From: Phanerodontia chrysosporium
Lineage: Eukaryota > Basidiomycota > Agaricomycetes > Polyporales > Phanerochaetaceae
DNA length: 43,484 nt
Assembly: GCA_001910725.1 (NCBI GenBank)
Contig: MJGA01000084.1
Coordinates: forward strand, 1-43,484
Direction of reading: 5' to 3'
The notes beneath the pieces were generated by a model. The model had not been told where the DNA came from. It saw only the letters and a program-made list of their open reading frames with translations, and searched no databases. The first letter of the stretch is position 1. The number at the start of each line of letters is the position of its first letter. The translations under genes were made by a program, and so were the position numbers. Below are positions 1 to 11,300 of the stretch, in pieces.

Positions 1-353
1 AAAAAAAATTAAAGTATATAACTACTTTTTATCCAAAGTAAAAATGTTAGTATAACTTGATAATCAGCAGAATTATAATATTCCCAGAGGCTATACCCGA
101 AACTGAAACTAATTCAGAAGATATAGTCCAAAATTAATCTAATTTTAATCAAATAGATAGTATTTTAAAATTTACAGTAGCATCTATTACCTGCAAGTAT
201 AGTAATGCAAATTTATCTCAAACTGTGCAAAGCGAGCGAATCAAAACATTCACAGCAGCTTAAAGATAAATTTCATCAATGGTTCTTTTACAGAAGCCGC
301 TACTATACAAAATTATAACTTTATTATCATTTTTTATTTGTACCGCGTACTAA

Positions 354-620
354 GACAAAAATAATTTATCTTTAAATTATTTTGTTTTAGGCCTCTGTAG
401 CTCTTCTATAAAAATTAGACTAGTCTAATTTTTAACGCAATGCTTAAAAAAATAATTAAATGTTATTAAAGATAACATTTTACCCTTAAGGGTTAAAATT
501 TAAGAGTAAATTTTAATTATTTTTTTTTTGGTGCGCCTACCAGGAAACGAAACGAAACGAAACAGACTCTTTGGCAAAATAATTTATCTTTAAATTATTT
601 TGTTTTAGGCAGCCATATCC
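354..620 (+). repeat. Stem-loop modules in cob intron
   Basis: Hairpins with AAATAATTTA / TAAATTATTT-type arms at about 357-386 and 578-605, a hairpin AAAAATTAGACTAGTCTAAT (410-433), an ATGTTAT / ATAACAT hairpin (461-480), and CGAAACGAAACGAAAC (about 546-562). Confidence 0.7.
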
Positions 621-742
621 CGCTAAATAAAATTAGCTAAAGACATCTTAAGATGTCTACTAAATTTTATTAGTAGGTACTATATAAAATTATAACTTTA
701 TTATAATTTTACCATAGACAAAGAGAGGGTCATTTATCTTAA

Positions 743-2010
743 GTCCTAATTCCAAAGGTTATGTAGTTTTTAGATTTATCATACCTCTTCATGTTGATGA
801 TCTAGAAGCTTTGCTGCAAATAAATAATATTAGAGTAGTGAGAGTAGAAGGTAATTTTTCTGTTTTCGTAACCGCTTATTTAAATAGCATTCGGGAAGTT
901 TTATTACCTATTTTTAATTTTTATAAATATTCTCTATTAACTACTAAGGCTCTTTATTTATCTTATTTTATGAAAGCTATAGATATTAAATTGAATTCTC
1001 CTACACTCGCTACGCTAATTAAATATTACAGACTTAACTAATATTTCTACTATTAAAAAGGTATGAATTTAGGTAGAACAACAAATTTCAGCAATTGAGT
1101 ATAATAGTTTTATCAAAGATGTAAATGTTAGCCCTTTTTGGTTACTTGGTTTTGATGAAGGTGAAGGAACGTTTGGCGTTAAAAACCTTGTTCCTTATTT
1201 TCAAATAGTCCAACACAGTAAAAATAAAGCTATTCTAGATAAAATAAATTTATACTTAGGTTCAATACCTTAAGGAATAAGTAAAAGTACACCAAAACCT
1301 TTACTTAGCCCTTGGCTTTGGCTTAGGCTCTCTAATTTAATTCATTTTATCAAGTAGCAGTATAAAAAATAATTAAAAATTAATATATATTCATTTTTAA
1401 CTTTATCTTGCTACTTAAAGTAAGTTGTTATAATTTATTAATACAACTTATTATTTGTGAATCTTTGCTATTAAAAATGTTATCATATCTAACATTTTTT
1501 TTTTAATAGCTATAGCTGTAAATTTTAATAAAAAACAAACGTATTATCATATATAATTAATAATATTGAGGTATTGTTTGATTACATTTTTCCATTTTAG
1601 CAGTTTTAGAATTTCAAACTCGTAAATTTAAGGATTTTTAATTATGGTCAATAGCTGTAAAATTACACAAATTTGGGTATTTTTATGAATCAAACGGACG
1701 TAAATTATTAATATCAATTGCTTCTTATATTAATAAATATCGATACTCTACAAATTCTAAGGTACCTATCACAACTCCTACTCAAGATTAGATAGATAAG
1801 GTTTTATCTTTAAAACCTCCTTTTTATGTAAATAGTAATCTCATTTTACATTCTCAATACAATCAGGGTGGTCGATTTGGCTTCCCTGTTAACGTGTACA
1901 AGGAAGGTGTAAAAATTTAAGGTAGTCCTTTCCCTACTTAAATGCGAATCAAGCTATAGGTTTAATCTAGTACTAGGTCGAAAGATCAAAACAGGAAAAC
2001 TTTAAAAAAT
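743..2010 (+). pseudogene. Broken LAGLIDADG homing endonuclease in cob intron
   Basis: Pieces of one endonuclease in shifted frames. 743-1040 reads an endonuclease-like stretch (FIIPLHVDDLEALLQINNI, then EGNFSVFV). About 1128-1272 carries the second LAGLIDADG helix (WLLGFDEGEGTFGV) and ends at a TAA. About 1595-1990 matches the C-terminal region of such enzymes (LWSIAVKLHKFGYFY, GRFGFPVNVY), with several in-frame stops. A 92-bp stem-loop repeat (1364-1458) sits inside it. No part could give a full enzyme. Confidence 0.75.
1364..1458 (+). repeat. 92-bp repeat, copy 1
   Basis: By eye identical to 12664-12757 from AAAAAATAATTAAAAATTAA through TACAACTTATTATTT. It contains a hairpin with arms TAAGTTGT / ACAACTTA and, before it, CTTTA ... 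TAAAG, so two hairpins in tandem. This copy is inside an endonuclease relic. Confidence 0.8.
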
Positions 2011-2335
2011 ATGTATTTATTTACATCTACCCTCTCTAGCAAATAGTCCTTACAAAATTGCTAACTAATTTAGTTAAGTAAGGCTTAATTATAAAAATTT
2101 TATTTAATATAAAATTTTTATTAGTACGGCAGGCTAATAAATAATTTTTGATAGTACTAATTTTTTTTCGCTAGCTGATTAATCTTTAAATACTTTAAAT
2201 CGCTAGATTCTAAAGCACTCCTTTGGTGGCCAGAGTGGTATATTGATCTACAATATTTAAAATTATATAATGATAATCACGTGATAGTTTATTTTACTAT
2301 CTATGCTCCGTATATTTCAACCAAGATTAATTTTG

Positions 2336-5300
2336 ATTATGAGAGATGTTAATAACGGATGGGCTGTTAGATATGTTCATGCTAATACTGCTTCATTCTT
2401 CTTTATATTCGTGTACGCTCACATTGCTAGAGGTTTATACTACGGTTCATATAAATCACCTAGAGTTTTAGTATGGGCTATCGGAGTTATAATATTGGTA
2501 GTTATGATGGCTACAGCTTTCTTGGGTTACTCACATAGCCCAAAATGGTTTAATTTAACTTTATACACTGGTAAATTTTTATAGTTTTTATATTAATAGG
2601 TTTAATAATATTTAATAGTTTTTTAGTAAGAATAAAAACGAATATGCCAATATATAATTCACAACCAAAACCAATTAATTCAAATAGTTTTAATTATATA
2701 CAAAAGAGATATAAATCTACATTTAGTAATAAAAATAATTTATTAGATAAATTTATTAAAGAAAATAAATTAGAGCCTGTATTTAGATATAATAATTTAG
2801 ATTTAGATTAATCTAAGAAACTAATACAAAATGAGACCAAAGGTCTTAGCGGTATATATCTAATATTTAATAATATAACAGGTGATTATTATATTGGATC
2901 AGCTTCTACGAATAAAATTTATTCAAGATTTTATAGACATTTAATTGCTCTAAGTGGAAGTAAAATATTAAAAATTGCAGTAAGAAAATATAAACTGTCC
3001 TCTAAAACAAAAAAGTAATCTTTGATTACTTTTTTTAAGGTCTCCTAAACAAAACAAAAAAGTAATCTTTGATTACTTTTTTTTTTAAGTAGAAAGAAAC
3101 AGACAAAAATTTTATTTAATATGTCCTTACAAAATTATAACTTTATTATCATTTACCAAAGACTAAGACAAAGACATCTTAAGATGTCTACTAAATTTTA
3201 TTAGTACTAATTTTTATTAGTACCGCTATCAACAAAATAATTCAAATTTACTCATAAATTTTAACCCTTAAGGGTAAAATGTTATCTTTAAAAACATTTT
3301 ATTATTTTTTTATCAGTTAAAAAAAATTATAAATAGTTACAAGTAACTATTTATAATTTAATTTTTTGTAGGGCCGCTCTTTTTCATTTTTATTATTAGA
3401 ATTATTTCCTGAAATTGTTAATAAAGAGAATAATAAAATGTTATTAGACCTGGAAGATTTTTATCTAAAAACTTTATTGCCTAATTATAATATTTTGACA
3501 GAAGCTGGTTCAAGTTTTTGTTATAAAACTTAATTAAGTAGAATGTCTTTGTCTTTGTCTTTGGTAAATTATAATAAAGTTATAATTTTTTATAGTACGC
3601 GGTAAATGAAAACCAATTATAGTAAAGAAAGAAAAGAATTTATAGGTAATTTAAATAGAAATAAAAACCTTTCTCCTGAAACTATCGAAAAAATTAGAGA
3701 AAGGGCTTTAAAAAGAGGAAAAATAATTATTAAGCTATTTTAAATATGAAGAAAAAATCTAAATCTTTAATATTGTATAACTTAGATAAAACCGTATTTG
3801 GTATTTATTCTAGTATAGTAGAAGCTGCAAAAATTATTAAAGAAAAAACTATAACAAGAGCTTTAAAAACTCAAAAAAGATTATTAAAAAGAAGATTTAT
3901 TGTATTATATAATACAAAATAAGAATATATAAAGTTAAATTAAATTATAGTCCCACGAGTAAAAATTTTTATGCAATTTCTATAAAAAAAAATAAAAATT
4001 AAAGTGGAATATTCCTACAGGAATATTAAAGATAGTATTCTTTGGCAATGTTAGTGAAAACGGTTAAAGGTAAAAAAAAAAATTAAGACCGTCGGTTATA
4101 TAGATAATCGCTACAGACTGGGTCACTAATGGGTGGCTGAAATGCTGCTTAATGTACAGTCGAAACTCTTAGATTAAATATCTAATAAGATATACGAAGT
4201 TAAAGTTATCTTAGCTTTTTATTTACCCCTCATATTTTTAATATGTCTAAATATAATAAAAAGTGAGAAAGTATGTTTTACCTTATGGACAAATGTCATT
4301 GTGGGGTGCTACAGTTATTACTAACTTACTAAGTGCTATACCATTTTTTGGGCAAGATTTAGTTGAGTCAGAAATTACAATTGGTATTAATGTTTTTAAT
4401 TTTAAAACTACAGTTTTACCTATATTACCTACAGTAGGTATAGTTAGCAAACATGCTCTAAAAAAGGGAAAAAAAATAAAATTAGATAAGACTGATTATC
4501 TATCAATACCTTATTCATTTATAGCTTTTTTAGTAGGTTTAATAGACGGAGATGGCTATATTCAAATAACTAAAACAAAAAAAGGATTTATAACTATTAA
4601 AATGACCATTGGTTTAGGCTTAGAAGATTTATCTACTTTAGAGTATATTCATTCTGTATTAAAATTAGGAAAAATCTCGATATTTCGAGATCATAAAAAC
4701 CCTAGTTGCAGATTAGTTATAAATAAAACAGATTTACAGGAAATTATTTTTCCATTATTATTACATCACGGTATATTCTTTTTAACTGAGACTAGAAGAT
4801 CTCAATTTGATCTAGCTATGTTTATCTTTAAAAATGATATTAAGTTGTATGATAAATTAACCAGAGATGTGCCTACAATTTTTAATTTACCTGATACACC
4901 TTCAGGTTATCTTAAGTTAGCTTTTTTTAATAATTGGTTAGTTGGCTTTACAAATGCCGAAGGTTCTTTTTTATTTAAAAATAATAACGATGCATGTTTT
5001 CAATTAAAACAAATAACTCACCTTGATTTATTTGAGGCCTTAAAACTATTATTTGATACTAAGCGGAACATTTATTTTGAAGGGGCTTCGGCTGCTTGCG
5101 TCGCTTGCGCACAAGACCTCGCAAAAAATAGATACATTCAATTTTGTCTAAGTTCTAAAACTGATATACAAAAAGTAATAAATTTTTTTTCCTTTTCAGG
5201 TTTTCATCCTTTAATAGGCTTAAAAAGTATTCAATACTTTAAATGGTTAACTAATTTACAAAATAGTTATCGATACAAATATCTTAATTTCCCTCTATAA

Positions 5301-8300
5301 TAGAAATAATGAAACTAATTTTAAGTAAAACTAAATAATAGTAAAAAAAAAAGCAAAAATAGTTATACCATTTTGTGAAGATTGGCTCCTTAAAACAGTA
5401 ATGTTTTAGAGGCAAATGGGGAAAATTGCAAGGACATCTTAATTAATACCTCCTTAATTAAGGTTATTTGCAGCGGTGCTTGAACCGGTATTTCAGGCAT
5501 ATATTATTATTTATAATATTATATGTAGAATGGGTCAAGAACGTTCAACGACTAACAAGTGAGTTATACCAACAATAAGCTTGACACGAAACCCCACAAC
5601 CTATATAGGTTGAAGACATAGTCTAAACATCGGTATCGATGAAAGTAGATATTTAAGACTCTACTATAAATACAATTGTAATCTGGGGAGGTTTTAGTGT
5701 TAATAATGCTACTTTAAACAGATTTTTCTCTTTACACTATCTATTACCCTTCTTATTAGCTGCTTTAGCTATAGCACACTTAATTGCTCAGTATGAAGGG
5801 CCTTATATACTGGATTAGTATTAATGCATTTAACTATTTGCTGGAATATCCTAAAGTTTTATCTACGCTAGGCCTTTCTAGGTTATATGAAAGTATAACG
5901 CAAGGATTCGCAGCTAGCTTCATTCTTTATACTAAATATAAACTTTTTTAAAGCGTAACAATGATTAAATATTTTAATGGACAATCAGCAGGAAAATATT
6001 ATTTTTAAATTTAAATTCCTTTAACACTAAGGCTAGTTAGATATTAATAGCCCTATCCTGTTCTACCTAGGAAACAGACAAAAATTTATAATAAAGTTAT
6101 AATTTTTTATAGTAGCGAGACTTATAAAAAGGAATAAATTAAAATTTTAACCTCAGAGACTATACGTTAACTATCCATTTAACATCTATACTTTAATTGT
6201 TCAATCCTTATTCAAATTTGAATATATATTCAAATTTTATTACAGCATCTTAACATAAATCCACAAAGTTGAAATATCTTACGATATATGTTGGGAGACA
6301 AAGTAAGACTATATTGTAATAAGATGTTTAATTAGATAAAAATATAGCCCAATACTATTCTTAATGGAATAATTTTATTGCGTATTATATTACATACACA
6401 GGTTACTACTTCTACTACAAAACACCTAATGTTAATTTTAACTATTTAAAACCTTTATTGTTCTCTAGATCTTATCAATCTAGTTTAAGTTTACAACCAA
6501 AAATATTCAGCAATTTATAACGATCTAATATTACATTCTCTAACAATTTGGAACAAGTATTATTGGGTATTATACTTGGTGATGTTTCTCTGATAAGATT
6601 CTCAACTCAAGCTAATACTATAATTGATTACAGACAAGGATAAGGATCTATAAACGCTGCTTATTTATTACATTTATATAGTTTAAACCAAAAATTTGTA
6701 AATACTCCTCCTTCAGTTACATCTATCACAGATTCAGCAACAGGTAAAACTAGATATATTTTAAGTTTTACTACTTTAGCTTTACCTTGTTTTAATCCAT
6801 TGTTTGCGCAAGCGAGTACGGAGAAAATTTTTATGTAAATGGAAAAAAGTTGTCCCGGCTAACATTGCTTATATTTTAACTCCATTTGGTTTAGCTTATT
6901 AGTTAATGGATGATGGAGGGTTTACAGGAACAGGTTTAAATTTATATACTAATGCTTTTATTCAAGATGAACTAAATTTATTTTTAGAAGCTTTAGTGCC
7001 GTACTTATAAAAATTTTAGATTGGAAATCTAAAATTTTTATTAAGCCGTACTTATAAAAATTTTAGTGCCGTACGGCCCAATCTAAAATTTTTATTAAGC
7101 CGTACTTATAAAAATTCTCTATAAAAGCCTCTAAACCTCAAAGTTCTATTGAAAAGAACAATATCTATTTCTAAAAACAATTACCTTTAGTTATAGATTT
7201 GGTTAAAGAACATATGCATCCAAGTATGCTGTATAAATTTAATATAGATATGCAATAAAAATTTTTGCTTCATACACATGGGTCGGTTAAATTTGGCCCT
7301 TATTTTACCTATATTAAATCTTTACCCCTAAAAATTATATTAGCTTTCATATTACCTAATTATAGCCCTAAAACTCGAATTGGACCTCATGATGAGGACG
7401 TTTACTCTGTTTTAGTCGGAGCACTATTAGGTGATTGTTATGCTGAGAGACTACCTAGTGGAGGTGTCAGATTTATATTTAAAAAAAGTGCAGAACATCA
7501 GGAATATATATTCTGGTTATTTGATTTTTTTAGAACACGAGGTTATTGTTCTAATAATTTACCTATTAAATTAAGTGCAAAATTAGGAGATAAGTTTCAA
7601 GAATGTTATCGATTTAATACATATGCTTTTTCAAGTTTATTAGATCTCTATAAATTATTTTATAATAGTAATAAAAAAAAAGTAATTCCTAATAATATTG
7701 AAGAGTTACTAACTCCTTTAGCTTTAGCTATTTGGATCATGGATGACGGTACTTTTAAGTCTCCTGGTCTTAGTATAGCTACTATTTGTTTAACTAAACA
7801 AGAGGTAGAATTATTGGTAAAAGCTTTAGAAAACAAATTTAATATTAAGAGTAGCTTACATAAAAATAAAGGTAACTACCAATTATATATTAAAGCAGAA
7901 TCTATGCCTTTATTAAAAAAATTAGTATTACCATATGTTGTACCTAGTATGCACTACAAATTAGGTTATTAGGTAGAAAGTCGTGAGATTAAACTGTTAA
8001 TCATCTAAGTCTCGCCCTTATATATTACAGTTTAAAACATCTAAGCCAACTACTCCTGGCTTAAAGAAGGACATTTTTTTATCCCTGCGGTAGCCCTACT
8101 CAATTTTTAACTTTACTGCCCTTTGGCCCTTGCTAAAGTAAGTTGTATAATTTAGAAATTATACTTCTTTGCCTCCCGTAGGGTGGGCCCAAATTTTATT
8201 TAGGGTTCTAAGATGCTCCTTTTTTGGCAATGCTAGTGAAAACGGTTAATAGCTTTAACTACTAAAGACCGTCGGTTGTATACACAATCGCTACAGACTG

Positions 8301-11300
8301 GGTCACTGGTGGGCACTCAAATATATTTGATGCTTAATGTACAGTCGGAATTTTTTTTGCAAATAACCCTAACGGTATCGGATCTACATCTGATAGATTA
8401 TCAATGCATCCTTATTTTACTTTCAAAGATCTTGTAACGATCTTTTTTTTCTTCCTTGTATTATCAATAATAGTTTTCTATTATCCTAATTTATTGGGTC
8501 AAAAGTGGCCTATTATAGTGTTATTAATTGTATACACTATAAATGCATGTGCTATATGCTGGAAGTATATTTTAGATCTTTATTTACCTCTTGGGTCCGC
8601 AACAGCATCCGTACAACTGGAAGCAGGGGCAAGAGCTAAAAATTTATAATAGAACTATATTTATAAGTGTTTTATTTTTTAATGTTTTTAAATTTAGAGA
8701 TTTCGTTTCTCCAATTTTTATTTTTAAATTAAATCCCTATATAGTAAGATACTATTATAAAATATATAATCAGCAGATAACCAAACTTATAATTTTATTA
8801 ACTCTTTTTACTAACTATTTATTTTTTTGTTATATGAGAGGCTTAAATTATTTAGGACTATTATGTTTTAAATTTTATCAGGGCCTGGCGATAGCCTGGC
8901 GCTAGCCTGGCGCTAGCCTTTGTGGACGTTTATGTAAAAACATTTGCAATAAGTGTCTTTTATTTGCTGAAAGCGAAGGAATCCTGATACTTACAAAATT
9001 TGAATGTAATCAAATTTTTTTATTGCGTGGATAGCGCAACTAAGGCCACTAAATAATTTTAGTTTTAAGTTATTAGGAGTAGGAATTTCAGAGACTATAC
9101 GCACACATAAAAATAAAATAAAAAATAAAAATAACCTTAAGCCTAGTGTAATAGGAAAAGGATTTAAAAATATGTCTACTATGCTAACACAATTTGACAA
9201 TTTAAATTCTTTAAATTTAAATAAGAATATAAGTGTGAAAGATAGTCATAATAATGAAATAAGCTTAAAATTTAAACAATGGTTTGTAGGTATTACAGAT
9301 GGTGATGGGTATATTTATGTCAATAAATCTGGTAATGTTGGTGCCCTTTGGGCCTTGAAATGATTTTGCCTAGTTCAGATGAAAAAGTTTTACGAATCAT
9401 TCAAAATAAATTTAGGATCCTATAGCACCTACTATTGATTCTGCTTATATTAGTGGTTTATTGGACTCTTATGGTTCTATTAATTTCTATGAACATAATT
9501 ATAATGATACATTTAGAGATCTATTAACTATCTGTATAAGAAACAAAAGCAGATGCAATATTGAATTTTTAATAAGTGTTTTTGGAGGTCAAATCTATTT
9601 CTATCTAACAATGGATTTTATATTTGGAGAGCTAATTCTAAACTTTTGCGGGAGGCCGAGCGAGGACTCAGCCGTAGCGGCCTGCTAAAATTACCTCCTA
9701 GCGCTAATAAAAATTTATAACTACTTTGCCTCCCTAATAAAAATTTTATATTAAATAAAATTTTTATAAAGGGTGGGCCCAAAAATTTTATATTAAATAA
9801 AATTTTTATAAGCCTGCCGTACTAATAAAAATTTTATATTAAATAAAATTTACCAAAGACTAAAGGGCCCAAATTTTTATGTGGTAGGCATTTAAAATTA
9901 TATGATTATTTCTAGGAAACAGACAAAAATTATAATAAAGTTATAATTTTTTATAGAGACTCCGCCTTCCTCCTAAAACAATTAAAGTCCATAGAACTTA
10001 TTTGATTAAAGAATTCCATGAATTAAATGAGTCTAAAGTATATAGAGATACTAATATTTTATCTATGAACCATAAAATATGGAAAAAATTTTTAAATAAA
10101 TGGAACAATACAAATTAGTTCCTACTTTAAATTATTAGACTTAGTAGCTATTTTTAACTTTTTATTTTTTATTGTTACTTTAATTAATTCGTTAATTAAA
10201 GACTTTTATAATTTAGACTATTAGCGCTTACGTTGCTATACCTGTTTTGTATAACTATGGTGTACGTAAGCCCTTTCTTAATTAGCTGATAAATTATATA
10301 AAGGTTTTGGAAGAGATAGTCCAATAAATAGTATAATTACTTATATTTTTATTTTATCCCTAATAATATTTGTATTTTAAATAAAATTTTTATTAGGCCT
10401 GATAGGCTAAATTATTTATTAACACACTTATAAAACAGTAGATATCTTAATATCTCCTAATTAAATTGCTAAATATTTTAATACTGTTTACTGTTTATAT
10501 ACGAACTACTCTCCGCTTCTGTTTTTATCACGCTAGCCCCTTAGTTTCGGACAGAAGATGAGCGCACTAATAAATAATGTTTTTTTTTACAAATCAGACA
10601 TTAATTAATTGTACTATTTTATTGCACTCGGATAACTATATCCCTGCAAACCCTATGCAAACACCTGCTTCAATTGTTCCTGAATGGTATAGAAGTAAAA
10701 GATGCCATGCTTAAGATTAATCTTATGTATAATTAACTTTACTATATGCTGGAAAATCCTAAAGACTTGCATACTAATTTATTTGTATTTGTTTAGTGCC
10801 TCTTCTCCTTTTTACTAACTAGTGGAGTGGAGACCTTCACTACCCTTAATTAATAACCGCTTACATATCTGTACTTGGACTGCTGGCATGGCCATACTGG
10901 CCAGCTAGTAGCAGTAGTTATAAGTGAGTCTCGCTTCTATAAAAATTTTTAACTTTATTATAATTTTGCTACTATAAAAAATTTTAACTTTATTATAATT
11001 TTTTATAGCGCACCAAAGAGCGAGAGAGAGGGTTTGGAGCCGACTGGGCCTGCGAAGGTACTTAGGGTACAGGGGCTATTTATCTCGCGTAACGAGCGTA
11101 GCGCTTTCTTTTGCATCACTTGCTTTAGCATAAACAAAGAGGTCCTTAAAAATTTTATAACTTTATTTTAATTTTTTATAGCGGTAGGCTACTATAAAAA
11201 TTAGTACTAATTTTATTAGTACTAATTTTTAACGCTTGGCTAAAAAAATAATTTATCTTTAAATTATTTTTTTTTTACGCATCCATATCCCGCTAAATAT

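Larger units (their letters stand above)
1..2335 (+). other. Group I intron of cob (5' end outside window)
   Basis: Non-coding and decayed sequence that ends just before cob [10 protein letters not shown] group I core is visible at about 61-131: a GATAATCAGCAG box, an AGAGGCTATACC box (R) and AGATATAGTCC (S). It holds a broken LAGLIDADG gene and several stem-loop repeats (for example 354-390, 465-500, 575-605). More than one intron could be nested here, since the 5' border is not seen. Confidence 0.8.
2528..4271 (+). other. Group I intron in cob with GIY-YIG relic
   Basis: Splits cob between codons of ...AFLG and YVLPYGQ. The 3' part (about 4045-4205) holds a compact group I core: GGCAATGTTAGTGAAAACGG, a GACCGTCGGTT box, CTACAGACTGGGTCACT and AATGTACAGTCG. 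The same core style recurs at 8225-8350 in another cob intron, so the two are related. The rest is a broken GIY-YIG gene and inserted repeats. Confidence 0.85.
5789..7267 (+). other. Group I intron in cob with broken endonuclease
   Basis: Lies between ...AIAHLIA and the micro-exon LHTHG. Core boxes: CTGGAATATCCTAAAG (about 5840), GGACAATCAGCAGGAAAA (5979), CCTCAGAGACTATACG (6152) and AAAATATAGCCC (6342). Confidence 0.8.
8500..10624 (+). other. Group I intron in cob with broken endonuclease and repeat cluster
   Basis: Between ...YYPNLLG and [11 protein letters not shown]. Core boxes: TTTCAGAGACTATACGCAC (about 9087) and the S box AGAGATAGTCCAATA (about 10311). The first 400 nt (8500-8905) are open in two frames without family resemblance and are taken as intron sequence. 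Confidence 0.8.

Noticed and set aside
811..1041. 76-codon frame as an independent gene
   Set aside because: The reading frame extends upstream without ATG and matches the middle of a LAGLIDADG enzyme, so it is a piece of an endonuclease relic.
8404..8905. Two overlapping frames after cob YYPNLLG
   Set aside because: The first is the cob exon running into the intron; the second has no family resemblance and no motif.
8991..9200. 69-codon minus-strand frame
   Set aside because: It covers the complement of the group I core and the start of an endonuclease relic; hydrophobic content only reflects A+T bias.
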